Assembly (NCBI RefSeq): GCF_020509005.1 | Contig: NC_063020.1 | Span: 372,001-436,000 of the forward strand | DNA from: Fulvia fulva | Lineage: Eukaryota; Ascomycota; Dothideomycetes; Mycosphaerellales; Mycosphaerellaceae | DNA length: 64,000 bases | Reading direction: 5' to 3' | In this document: in pieces, positions 23,356-33,428 of the stretch | How positions within the stretch are numbered: the stretch's first letter is position 1 | Layout: the number at the start of each line of letters is the position of its first letter | The notes under the pieces: model-generated | What the model saw: the letters and a program-made list of their open reading frames with translations, nothing else | Told to the model about the DNA's origin: nothing | The model's database searches: none | Position numbers and translations under genes: made by a program

Positions 23356-23764
23356 ATGCTCTTCACCTCCGCTCTACTACTCATCGCCACATCTGCCTTG
23401 GCTGCTGTTCTGCCTTGCCCAAAAGACAGCAGCAACGGCAATGCCATCTTCATAGGTGAGTTCGCGCAGCCTTCAACAACACCCTTCCAGCACAAACCAC
23501 CACTCAGAGAAATGGATACTAACGCGTTTAGACCCACCCATCAAGGCAACCTGCGCTGCCTACGAACAGCGCTGCTGCAATAGAGGAGATCAGGGCTGTC
23601 TAGACTCGGGGTATGGCGAGCCTTGCTGCAGTTGGTACCAAAGCTGCTGGCCGAAATATGACTCGGCGGGTCGCCATTATGAAGATATCTGTACTGTCGC
23701 TCCCATCAGGCTTGCCGAGATGATGTTATCTAGGCGAATGGTGGAGCAGGTTCGGAAGGATTAG
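23356..23764 (+). CDS. Small secreted cysteine-rich protein
   Basis: Exons 23356-23455 and 23532-23764 around a 76-bp GTGAGT...TAG intron give 110 residues. The first 17 or so residues are a clear signal peptide (LLLIATSALAA). The mature part has nine Cys, mostly in a compact block: TC, RCC, GC, PCC, SC and IC between about residues 39 and 90, with Cys pairs typical of disulfide-rich secreted fungal proteins. After the Cys block comes a short basic, Met- and Arg-rich tail. No known domain is recognised. Secreted, small and Cys-rich, it is an effector-like candidate, but it could equally be a hydrophobic-surface or antimicrobial-type protein. Confidence 0.75.
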
Positions 23765-24248
23765 CGAATTCGGGGTCTAACAGTGAATGGGCTCAGGGTA
23801 ACATGGCCTCGTGGATGGGTACAGGCATGGTCCAAGGTGTCGTTCTATTTCAAGGCAGCTTTTCGAAGATGATGTTTGAGCATCAACGAATGGGATTTCT
23901 GTCATGATAGTCTAACATGCTTTACGACTCCACTCACATCCATTCCCTCCAGCGTGGAGTCTTCACGTCGATTGCTCCAGAATCCTGCCAGCCTGAGGCA
24001 CAACGGCCAGGACCGGGTCTGGCGAAGTGGCAAGTCCAGCCGAGCAGCCGTCAATCTTGCTTCGCTGCACAACACCAACCACAAGGCAACCACATTTTCC
24101 ATCGACGTCGACGTCCACCTCCAGTGAGCATATGTGAACTCACTAATGGCAACTACATAATCAATTCCTTCATACCAAGCCCACCACCACGACACCCAGT
24201 TCTTCGGGACAACAGCACCTCACTACGCCACCCCGTCACATCACCAAC
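23765..24248. other. Intergenic, no gene recognised
   Basis: About 480 bp between two rightward genes; the promoter of the EI24-like gene must lie here. No other feature was seen. Confidence 0.45.
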
Positions 24249-25304
24249 ATGACCACCTCAAACACCAGCACTCCCCAGCGCTTCTGGCGCAACAACGTCT
24301 CACCGGCCCCATGGTACCCGATCAAGGGCATCTATTACTTCGCCACACACCGATTCTTGCATCCACTCCTTCGAAGCAGAATCATACCACTCACGCTGCT
24401 GTCGACATGTGTGTTGGCAATTCTGTTCTTGACGGCGTACCTCCCGATAGTGGCGTTTCTGGCGCTCTTCCATTACAGAGGTTCTGCGTGGGTGAATGGA
24501 ACATTTTTCATTGTAAGTCATCTTCCAGATCACGTTCATCGTTTGCTGACAATTCATGGCAGCTCGGCGTTGGCTCACTTCTCATCCAAGTGCTGTTCGA
24601 AGCCATATTCGTCGATCACACGCAAGTCGACATCTTCGACGCTGTGCTAGTTGCTGAGGGCTACGAAGGCCTTGTCAAGAAGCGAAGACCCATCTCGGAA
24701 GACATCGATGAGGCAGATCCATACAAGCGACTAGGTCCGCGCGACAAAGGAGCACAATATGCGCCCTTCTCCTTCAGGCAGATCTTCGAGTTCGTGTTAT
24801 TCCTGCCACTGAACTTCGTGCCGTTTGTGGGTGTGCCTCTCTTCCTACTTCTTACAGGGTACAGAGCAGGACCTTTGCTCAATTGGAGATACTTTGCACT
24901 CAAGGAGTTCACGAAGAAACAACGAAATCAGTACATCAAGTCGAGAAAGCGGAGATGGGAGTATATGTGGTTTGGAACGACTTATATGATCCTGCAACTC
25001 ATTCCGGTACGTTCCTGGAGGGTAGAAGGCGTCGAGCGGTGTCTGAGGCTTTGATGTGTATGAAGCGCTTCGTGCAGCGCATATCTCACGCCATACATTA
25101 TAGCCTGAGACACCGCCACGTGGTTCTCGAGTATGGCTAACACCCTTCTGTTTGTAGGTTGTTGCGATGCTGTTTCTTCTGACTTCTGCAGCTGGAAGCG
25201 CATTATGGTCTGTTCACATGGAGCAGGAACAACAGCGTCTTGATGAGCATACGGACTTTGAAGACGATGCAGATCAGCCTCCAGAATACACAGACGAGCC
25301 ATAG
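24249..25304 (+). CDS. EI24-domain membrane protein (Lds/Rrt8-like)
   Basis: Exons 24249-24512, 24563-25006 and 25158-25304, all phase 0, give 284 residues. The protein has about four hydrophobic segments: a pair near residues 45-75, one near 90-105, and others near 160-190 and 230-255. The block YLPIVAFLALFHYRGSAWVN and the central FEFVLFLPLNFVPFVGVPLF with LLTGYRAGP are characteristic of the EI24 family, which in yeasts includes Lds1, Lds2 and Rrt8 of lipid droplets and the outer spore wall. The acidic tail follows the last membrane segment. Intron 1 is an ordinary 50-bp intron; intron 2 is a 151-bp introner-like element. The membrane location (ER or lipid droplet) is inferred. Confidence 0.8.
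25007..25157 (+). mobile_element. Introner-like element forming intron 2 of the EI24-like gene
   Basis: This 151-bp intron (GTACGT...TTTGTAG, phase 0) is about 87% identical to the intron at 6168-6319 of the alpha-dioxygenase. Both share TCGTGCAGCGCATATCTCAC and GAGTATGGCTAACAC. The stem here is GCGGTGTCT with AGACACCGC: relative to the other copy, an A-T pair has become G-C and a G-U pair has become G-C, so the fold is kept. The exon reads through without frame change when it is removed. Confidence 0.85.
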
Positions 25305-25529
25305 ACGGCTGACGCTTCTGTTATGCATGGGTGTACACACCATATCCACTTTCAGCTTGGTGCCTCAGCCCCAGGGCCCGCATCTGCATCCTTCGACGAT
25401 CCACATCTGTGCGACTGATCATCTGCTCTGCTGCCTTCACATCTCACAGCTAGAGAGACTGACATGTTGTCTCAATTACTATACTCAGGGTGACCATTGG
25501 CGGCAAGTTGTGCTTTCGCAGATATCACC

Positions 25530-27948
25530 ATGTTACGACGTCCAGATACAGATACAGCCGATGCCATCAACAGCGCCAGCGAAAGGGCCGTGCCACACTT
25601 ACCCGAGATCGCCGTGTCACGAGCGTCGAGTCTGGCAAGTAGCCGGAGGACTAATGGCACTGCAGCATCAAAGAAGATATACCAAAAGCGACCGGCATTC
25701 CCAAGAGTCAATACTGACCACGCTTTCCAACCTCACTGGAAGCCAGGCTATCATCACAGCGAGACCTGGAAGCGCGCTCACCAGCCCGATCCTGAGTGGC
25801 GCGTCAAGTGGAGCCAGCATTGTTTTCCAAAAGGGCGTGTCTTGATCATAGATTATGTCAGTAACGAGTCCAATGTTCCCGACGGCGGCAGGAGACACAT
25901 CACAGTCGCTACACAGGAAATTCAAACGCTTTCTGAGCTCAAGCGCTTCTATTCCGATGGCAAACGTGTCCATGGTGCCGCTTTGCGAGTGATCCACGTA
26001 CAGAATGCTTCATGGGCTACGCAATTCCTGCTCAAAAAGTTCAATATCGATCATCCTAGCGAGCTTGTTGGCATGAAGACGTTCAGCAGGTGGGCCAAGT
26101 ACGAGAAACCAAGACAAAGAAATGGCAAACCATTTCCAAGTGGACGTTCGTGGCGAGGACAGACGGATCCGTGGCGCAAGGTATCCCGAGCCGCGTTTGG
26201 ACTGGATTACATGAAGAACTTCACAACAGATACACCACATCGCCGTAAGCGGCAGACGATGGCTGGTGAAGGACCCGTAGATGCAAAGCTCATGCATCTC
26301 AATGTTTACGAGGACAATCAACATGCTCCGTATGGGTACGCTACTTGTGTGCAGCGACTGTCTGTGTACGTTCAGCGCAATCTAGGCCCTCCTTCTAGGG
26401 TCTCACCTGATATCGACATCAAGAATCCTTACGCAAGACAGCTTGCGAATGGCAACGGCCGAGTTGGAGCAGCCAAGACCGACGAGGTGCTTCTCGAGTA
26501 TCTGGACAATGGTAATACCGTCATAGTCTTCGAAAGTTCTGCTTCAATGTCGTTGGAAGATTGCATCGTGCAGCCCAGGAACGAGTTCGAGAACAGATGG
26601 CGTCGTTTATCATTCTACCTTAGGAAGGAAGATGTACTCAACGACTCTCGCCTGGCAGCTCAGTGTACCAACTTCATCATGGTGGACCTCTTCCACGGCT
26701 TGGGCGTCGTCTGGAACCAGTTCCTCGCCGCAGCAGCTGATCACGTTTCTCTGCTCGAGGACAAGATATACGAGAACCCTGCAGACGAGTCAAGAGCACC
26801 CGAGCTATGGATGAACCAAGCGTCGTGGCTGAAGGTAGACAAAGTCATGTGGCTGCACTCCGATCTGGCGAAGGAGATGCAGGAGATCATGTACGAACTG
26901 GCCAACGTGGACGATGAAGAGAATGGAGTGGAGGTAGACTGGATGGCAAGCACACCTGCCGAGTTCGAGCGGTTGCAACATAAAGTATCGGAGGATCTGG
27001 TGCAGCCTACCAACAACCTCAGTGATCTGATGTACAAGTCGGTGGGAATCCGAGACTCGCGACAGTCGTTGCAGCTTGGCTTGTCAATGTGGCGACTTAG
27101 CTGGATCACTTTCATCTTCCTCCCATTGACCTTCATCGTCGGCTTCTTCGGTATGAACGTCGATCTCTTTGCAGACGATCCCGGCATTGGGTGGTACTTT
27201 GTGGCCGCAGCGATACTGATGCTTCTAGGTAAGTAGATGTTACACACGTGGAGCTGCCTAAGCTAATGCTAGCATAGTCATCATCCTGTGGTACGGCGTC
27301 AAACACAGCTTGCAGCGTAGTCGACAAACACCTTATCAGCGAGGGCTTTACGAGGCACTTTTTGACAACCTCGAAGAGGAACATCCTGACCTTTGGACGA
27401 GCGCTGGTGCTGTGGATGATGTCGATCCTTCCCAGCTCAGCTCTTCCGATCGATGGCGATGGAGGCTTTTGAGGCGATGGTTCTCGCCCGAGAGAACTAT
27501 CAACAAGAAGCTGTACAGCATACTCACACATGATGGCAGTCAATCTGAGCTCGGCGCCTGGGCATCAGTCAAACGCTACCTACTAGTGCGTTGGCTTGGT
27601 CAAATCGAGCTTCGGCAACCGTCTATACAGTCAATCGAGCTTGACCAGACTGATCTCAGTGCCAGAGTTGAAGCAAGATACGAAAGCGGGACGATCTCAG
27701 AACTAGCGAAGTTCAGCACGACAGCTGCAGTGGCTGAGGCAGAGCCTACAGCGGCTGAACCGCTATCCAGCTTTGGCTTGAGGCCATTGACACATGAAGA
27801 TATGAGACGGCAGAGCGAAGATAGGCCAAGTAGTCGTGGAAGCAGTGGTATCATCATCGAGGAAAGAAATCTGTCGGACTCGGAGAGTGATGCTGGGGAA
27901 GGCGCTTCAAAAATATACAGCAGCATTTGCAGGCGAGCGTCGCAATGA
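25530..27948 (+). CDS. CorA-type divalent cation (Mg2+) transporter
   Basis: Exons 25530-27228 and 27278-27948 around a 49-bp GTAAGT...TAG intron give 789 residues. The CorA family forms pentameric Mg2+ channels. Layout: a long cytoplasmic N-domain (1-520) with helical segments, TM1 ending in the signature GMN at residues 541-543 (FFGMNVD), a short loop, TM2 (about 553-573) continuing across the intron as LMLLVIILWYGV, then a C-terminal tail of about 215 residues that is unusually long for CorA and ends in a Ser-rich acidic segment. The start is the ATG at 25530; the frame opens earlier without an ATG. Probably plasma membrane; Al-resistance (Alr) or other CorA subtype not resolved. Confidence 0.88.
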
Positions 27949-28189
27949 GCTGACCTCCTCGTTGTCTCAGCGTCACATGCTTAGCTTTGTGCACATGTCG
28001 AGGTCGCGTTCACAAGCCGAATGGCAAACAAGCCATATCGCTGCTTTTCTTAGCCGCAATGCCGCTTTGAACGATTCTGTTTGCTTCTTGGCACGTGAGT
28101 GGTGACCCGGCTTCATAAGAGTGAGCCGTGCTCGCCCGGGCCCACATGCAACAAACGAGATCTCCCAAGGCTCCAGGCTTGCCCTCGCT

Positions 28190-29061
28190 CACATGGACGA
28201 CAGCAACAATCACAACACCACTACCACCAATAACTTCGATCTCACGATGGCAAACAACAGCAGCAGCGAAGACGAAGACCTCGGAGCAGCGTTCGCGAAG
28301 GCTACCGCAGACAAACCAGACAGCCGTGCCGCCACACGCAAAAAGAACAACGTCGTGGTCCCAGTCGCGGCACCAGAAGCCGACGGAGCGAAGAAGATCT
28401 CGGCTGCGTGAGCATTATACCTCACCCTCTTCAACCCAACACACTAACACCTTCCCAGCATGTCTACGGCCACAACAAGCTCATTCCCGGCCAATGGTTC
28501 GCCTCCCGCGCCTCAGCCTCCACCACCTGGAACGCCCACGAGCCCACCCCCTCCAACGTCCACCCCGGCCCCGAGGGCGCCTTCTCCATCATCGTAATCT
28601 ACGACGAGCACGGCGACCTCAACGAAGACCTCGACGGCGGCACCACGATCCTCTTCGCCAGCACCGGCGCCTCAACCTGGAAGAAGCACAGAAAAACTCT
28701 CAAGAACGACGCCACCGTCGCCCTCGACGCTTCCATCGCCAGCAAGAAACCGGTGCCTGTCTTGCGTGCTGCGCCGAAGGCGAAGATGGGTGGGAAGAAG
28801 TCGGAAGAGGTGCTGTATCCGACGCAGGGTCTGAGGTATGATGGGTTGTATCGGGTTGTGAGTGCCATGCGGGGGGAGATCAATTTGGGGACTAATGGGA
28901 AGTATGATGCGTACTGCTTGAAGCGGCTGCCGATTGTAGATGAGGTTGTGAAGGTCAAGAAGGCGGAGAATCAGTATGCACAGCTGGAGTTGAAGGTGAG
29001 TATTCCGCGCTGTGAACAGGGCTATGGTGGGTATGTTGAGGGACCGCCGAAGCCGTTGTAG
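28190..29061 (+). CDS. SRA-YDG domain protein (exon 1 uncertain)
   Basis: The main exon (about 28459-29061) encodes an SRA-YDG domain: HVYGHNKLIPGQWFASR, GAFSIIVIYDEH with DLDGG, a Ser/Thr-rich turn, and the namesake GLRYDGLYRVV. SRA domains bind modified, usually hemi-methylated, cytosine in DNA. A likely first exon starts at the ATG at 28190 (or 28244) with a low-complexity acidic and then basic segment. The join is not clean: the GTGAGC donor at 28408 with the CAG acceptor at 28458 shifts the frame by one, while a GC donor at 28406 keeps it. So either a GC-AG intron or another first exon is used. The domain call is firm; the N-terminus is not. Confidence 0.75.
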
Positions 29062-29387
29062 CTTGGGGTGCATCATATGCATGGGCGGGTTGTGCTTCTA
29101 ACGGGCGGGCGAGGCCAGGCTGGCTGCGCCAGCTGTAGACTGATCACGAGGTTCGTGGCGTTACGATAACGTTTCTCGCGCCTCGTCTAGATATCAGCTG
29201 TAGCTTCACAAGAATCAAGTCACGTGAAAGCGTAGAGTGCGCGTGTGGTGGAGTGCCCTTTTTGCATGTGATATCTCCGAAGTGAAGCCGCCTCGCCACT
29301 TTCCACTTCCGTTTCCGCCTGCTGCCTACACCGCCATCATAAGTCCACACCCTATCACATACCACCGTCAGCAACACAACGCCTATC
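29062..29387. other. Intergenic, no gene recognised
   Basis: About 330 bp between the SRA-YDG gene and the first F-box-like gene, presumably its promoter. Nothing further was seen. Confidence 0.45.
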
Positions 29388-30059
29388 ATGGCCTCCACCG
29401 ACATCGCCGCTAAGAAGCACATCTTTCCTTTCTTCCGTTTGCCAGGCGAGCTCCGCGACAACATCTACGACTGCTGCGACGACTATGAGCCAGACTATGG
29501 ATACATGCTCTTCGTCATGAAGTTTTGCACTCACGTATACGTGTGCCTGAAAGGCGGCTTCGTGACAGATCTTCTTCTCATCAACAAGCAGTTCACTGCC
29601 GAGTATCGAAGCCACAAGCAGCGACATAGGTACCTAAGTATCTCTAAGCGACCTTGTCTCGCCAGGGGTGATCTTTTCCATGTCATGGACGAGGAGCGCC
29701 TTCCTCGCCTTGCGCAAAATATTGCAAGGGTCGAGTTCAGCATCGATGCGTATGCCGGTCAGCTAGCCGAGGATACGGACGAGGAATGGGCCTGGATACA
29801 GCATATGCTAGAGAAGATGCTGCCGAAGATCCAAGTGGGTCAGATCACCGTCCGGGCACACATGAATAACTGCATTAACAATCACACCCCTGAAACTCTG
29901 GAGCAATTGTGGAGCAAGGATGGCAAGGACGGCAAGGATGCCTTGGAAGTGTTCACCAGTACCGGAGTCGCGTCGGTAAAGGTCTGCTCGTTCTTCGATC
30001 AGAGCTACACAGGATTCGGCTGTCCGAGGAATGTCGTGTGGAAGGAGATTGGTAGTTGA
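29388..30059 (+). CDS. F-box-like protein, tandem paralog 1
   Basis: Intronless, 223 residues. It starts with a motif typical of fungal F-box-like or 2EXR proteins, FPFFRLPGELRDNIYD (about residues 13-28), followed by a conserved LLINKQFTAEYR block. The remainder is acidic and has no recognised substrate domain. Paralogs 2 and 3 lie 0.8 and 2 kb downstream on the same strand with the same start motif. Role unknown; F-box proteins usually recruit targets to SCF ubiquitin ligases, but large fungal families of this kind are mostly uncharacterised. Confidence 0.7.
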   Translation: MASTDIAAKKHIFPFFRLPGELRDNIYDCCDDYEPDYGYMLFVMKFCTHVYVCLKGGFVTDLLLINKQFTAEYRSHKQRHRYLSISKRPCLARGDLFHVMDEERLPRLAQNIARVEFSIDAYAGQLAEDTDEEWAWIQHMLEKMLPKIQVGQITVRAHMNNCINNHTPETLEQLWSKDGKDGKDALEVFTSTGVASVKVCSFFDQSYTGFGCPRNVVWKEIGS

Positions 30060-30860
30060 ACCAAGGGTGGTAGGTGGACGGACTCAACTAAGATATGAAG
30101 CAGAGTGGCAGACGCGAGAAGCGGTCGCCGGACATCGAGGGCCATTTGGCCACTCGAAACCTTGTAGATCGGATACGGCAAGAACTGGTCGAAAGTGGTG
30201 ATCTGCGTTACGGGATAGTCAACGAAAGTGCATGGTGCTCTCCCTTAAGCATCCATGGCCTGGGCTTCTGCTATGAAGCTTGAGGACAGCGAGGAGACTG
30301 CTTCGTAGTGTATATACAAGAGGTATTACAGCCATGCGAGGTATTGCACCTCGAGGGCTAATAGGGGCAGGGAATGCCGTGGGTTGTCATCGGCTCTTGG
30401 GGAGTCGGGAGACAGATAGCCTGAGATAGATGCCAGAAGGCACGTCCACGACGTAATGATTATACCACTGCTGTCTCCGGTTCCAGTGGTATGAGTGTTG
30501 AGAAGTTATGCATACTCCTGCCATTTCGACCAGATTCTCCAGTCCAATACCTGGTCGGTGTCGGCTTGCAACGTCGTACAGCACACGGAGCAGAGCATCT
30601 GAAGACCGTAGTCCACCGTTAACTCGGCTTATTGATGATCCGAAGATTGAGTGAATGTAACGACGGCAGCCAGGGTTAGCATTGACGTCACTCTCATGTG
30701 CACACATAAATCGTCGCCGCTCCGTGAGCCCACTCTCACCACACCTTCCGACTCACCTCACCCTCCGACTCACCTCACCGTCCCCACCAACACTAGCCTC
30801 TTCACAACACTTAGCCGCTGACATCAACATCATACCACCCCAACATCACAGCACCCCAAC
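30060..30860. other. Intergenic, no gene recognised
   Basis: About 800 bp between F-box-like paralogs 1 and 2. The last 150 bp before the next start are C-rich (many CACC and CCACC), as is common upstream of fungal starts. No convincing coding frame. Confidence 0.45.
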
Positions 30861-31526
30861 ATGGCACCCACCAAGCAACCAACCCCCAAACCCTTCCACT
30901 TCTTCTCCCTCCCCGGCGAACTCCGCAACGAGATCTACGACAACCTCTCAACCGGCCCCCTCCCCGTCCCAAACCGCCGCTTCAACAGAAAAGACCTGCA
31001 CGCCACCATCAAAGACGGTCTATGCCCAAACTTCCAGCTCGTCAACCGACAATTCCGCTCCGAGTACGAACAGCGGCACGCAAACCGCAGCATCCTGATC
31101 GTCGACGTGCTAGTCCCAGACCTCAACCCAGGCTTCTTCATCCAGCCTCGGCAGATGCGGCGTTGTGTCGGTCTCGAGGTCGTCCTGCGATGTCGTGGCG
31201 GTTCGATAATTGGTCATAATATGGAGTTCCAGTCGGAGGCTGTGCCTAACATAGTGGAATGCTTACCGAATATCAAGAAGGCGGAGGTCAAAGTGCTGAT
31301 TACGCGGTGTCAGGATCCTGCGGCGCCGAAGTCGACGCAAGAGATTCTGCAGCGGACGCATCATGCGCTGATTGACAAGTTTTTGGAGACTGAGGAGATG
31401 GTGGCTTTGAGGGTGCTTTTGGCTGATGACCTTAAGGATGGGGTATACGTCAAAGAGAAGGACCATGGGGTGTTGAGAACACTCGGCGAGTGGAAGCGTG
31501 GTGATGGATGGAAGTATGCCGAGTGA
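30861..31526 (+). CDS. F-box-like protein, tandem paralog 2
   Basis: Intronless, 221 residues. N-terminal HFFSLPGELRNEIYDNL motif, then LVNRQFRSEYEQRHANRSILIVD, a central part with RCVGLEVVLRC, and a C-terminal motif KDHGVLRTLGEWKRGDGWK. The same start and end motifs recur in paralog 3, so this is the most complete copy. Function not known; it is called F-box-like from LPxELRxxIY alone. Confidence 0.7.
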   Translation: MAPTKQPTPKPFHFFSLPGELRNEIYDNLSTGPLPVPNRRFNRKDLHATIKDGLCPNFQLVNRQFRSEYEQRHANRSILIVDVLVPDLNPGFFIQPRQMRRCVGLEVVLRCRGGSIIGHNMEFQSEAVPNIVECLPNIKKAEVKVLITRCQDPAAPKSTQEILQRTHHALIDKFLETEEMVALRVLLADDLKDGVYVKEKDHGVLRTLGEWKRGDGWKYAE

Positions 31527-32087
31527 GATGTACTGATTGTGCAGGCACTGTTGGCAGTACGATTTCCTCGTTTGCGGATCATACAGAGGACCAATGCGTT
31601 CGAGGAAGCCGCGGTGCCTGCCTCCAGACCTAATTACAGCCAGAGATGGAGGAGCCGATGGTAGCGAAAGAACCAGAGGGCTATCAAAAAGTGCGGAAGT
31701 CTTCCACATAGACGACCATGAAGGTATACAGATAAGTCGTTACGGACACCGTGACCCGGGGCGGAGCACGTGCATCGGTGCTCTCTCGAGTCCTGATCCT
31801 GCTCTCACGAGAGCCCTGCGGTTCCATGTTCAGAAACGTAAGAGTAAAAGCATCGTACCTCAGAAACGTAATGCCAAGCCATATGTGTCGCTCCTCGTGA
31901 CATGTGTGAGGCGGTGGGTGCAACACGCTGGAGCAAGCAAGTCGTAACTTGCTTCTTCATAGTCGACCTCCATCGTTCCGGCAGTGTCGATATCTGCTGT
32001 ATCTGAGGTCAGCAGGTCTGGGTGAGCGAGTCACGACTACGGAATTCGTGATCTAGAGAGGCACATAGTCGGCATCGTCCCGGGAAC
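31527..32087. other. Intergenic, no gene recognised
   Basis: About 560 bp between paralogs 2 and 3. Open frames of up to 136 codons here lack family likeness and a supported start. Confidence 0.45.
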
Positions 32088-32456
32088 ATGCCGTTCCCAT
32101 TCTTCAACCTACCGCAAGAGCTGCGCGATGAAGTTTACGAGCGCCTCATCTCAGAAGCGCAGTACCCAAACCACCCTCGTCATCCTTTCCAAGATGTGGA
32201 CATGGCAATCCGCGGTGCCTTGGTGCTGAAGCTACTGCTGGTCAGCAGACGCTTCGCGCAGGAGTATCAGCAGTGCCAAAAGAGTCATGGTGTGCTCATG
32301 ATCGACGCCATCAAGGTGCGGAGTCGTCCAGCTTCGAAAGATATTGTATACTCGGCAGAGACGCCGCCCAATGGAAATTGGGTTCGTGCGAAGGACCATT
32401 TCGGCTTGAAGTTGATCGGCGACTGGCGTAGAGGAGATGGGTGGAAAGCGGTGTGA
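32088..32456 (+). CDS. F-box-like protein, tandem paralog 3, internally shortened
   Basis: Intronless, 122 residues. It begins FPFFNLPQELRDEVYERL, keeps LLVSRRFAQEYQQ and HGVLMIDAI, and then passes almost directly to the C-terminal KDHFGLKLIGDWRRGDGWK. Compared with paralog 2, about 95 residues of the middle are missing while both ends are kept in frame. It may be functional with a reduced body or a decaying copy; no stop or frameshift was found. Confidence 0.6.
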   Translation: MPFPFFNLPQELRDEVYERLISEAQYPNHPRHPFQDVDMAIRGALVLKLLLVSRRFAQEYQQCQKSHGVLMIDAIKVRSRPASKDIVYSAETPPNGNWVRAKDHFGLKLIGDWRRGDGWKAV

Positions 32457-32568
32457 TCAGTAGTTGAGTATTGAATGCCAGGCGGTCTGGTTGGAATCGC
32501 GTTGTGATGGAAGCACAGCTCCTCTTCTCCGCATCCAGTCCATTGACACTCGTCTCCCTCACCAACAT

Positions 32569-32931
32569 TCACGATTCCCCTATTGTCCTACACTTCAACA
32601 TGGTGACACTTTTCCTCGCCATCCCCTCGCCAGGTCTTGGCCACCAGCGCTCCTCGGCATCCAGTAACAGCTCAGCGAAGCCCGCCTTGCTGTATGCTCT
32701 GGTGTGCATAGCTTCTACGTCAATATGAAAGTCATCGCATTCTGTGGCAGATTGTCGGTATTTGCGGAGGAATTCCGCCTTTGAAGAGACTGTGGCGCGC
32801 AGACCAGAAGAGTTGGACATGGTGAAGCTTGGACAGACAAGCGTCCATGGAGGGAGAGGATAGTTGCAGTGAGCGGTGTTGATGGCGTGCATCATGTGAA
32901 TGGTGGTCTGTTCTACTGTAGATGCTATCAT
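32569..32931 (-). CDS. Possible SnoaL/NTF2-like small protein, C-terminus uncertain
   Basis: An ATG frame of 120 residues resembles fungal SnoaL-like or NTF2-like proteins in pattern: a helical N-terminus (MMHAINTAHC), WTLVCPSFTMSNSSG, SSKAEFLRKYRQ, HIDVEAMHTRAYSKAGFAELLL and KSVTMLKCR. The family usually ends with a strand of the kind KWxCxxH. Such a segment (EEELCFHHNA) occurs about 45 bases downstream in another frame, suggesting a 3' intron or a frameshift near 32560. Convergent with paralog 3. Enzymatic role unknown. Confidence 0.45.
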   Translation of the reverse strand: MIASTVEQTTIHMMHAINTAHCNYPLPPWTLVCPSFTMSNSSGLRATVSSKAEFLRKYRQSATECDDFHIDVEAMHTRAYSKAGFAELLLDAEERWWPRPGEGMARKSVTMLKCRTIGES

Positions 32932-33428
32932 GTCGTTCTCATTGGGATGCTGCCGCTCGGCGATAGTGGCATTTGCTGTTTTCGAAGTTCCTGATGCCAG
33001 ACCAAGCAGTGCCAGAGAGTTGTCCCTGCTCCAGGCATTGTCTAGGCACGAAATTGTGCAGTGTCAGGCCGACGAGTGGACCGAGATGAAGCCTCAGCAT
33101 GATAGCGTCCATCTATGAGCATGACACAGCGTGCAGGGCACCATTGCAATGGTATTCTCTTTCTCTTTGCCCCGGCCCCCGTGGCGAAGTGCAGTCAGCA
33201 AGGATGACGCCGCAACGAGCCCAGCGCAACAGTGACGCCTGAACAAGCACGAAGCACGAAGCACGAAACATGACCAGGTTGAGCATGTCCCTCACCGCCG
33301 ACACGCACTCGAGGCTGATACCAAGCCTCTGCCTGTCTTGGCTGTAGAAACGCCCCTCCGGAAAGCAGTCCCGCGCCCAACGACATCGACTCGATCCCCG
33401 AATGCGATAGCACAAGACCACCGCAACG
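32932..33428. other. Intergenic, divergent promoter region
   Basis: About 500 bp between the SnoaL-like gene (leftward) and the FKBP-STIMATE gene (rightward). No coding frame was recognised. At 33244-33268 there is a short tandem of GCACGAA. Confidence 0.45.

Noticed and set aside
28128..28841. Long Arg/Pro-rich frame overlapping the SRA-YDG gene
   Set aside because: It is a shadow frame of the SRA-YDG exon, with biased composition and no domain.
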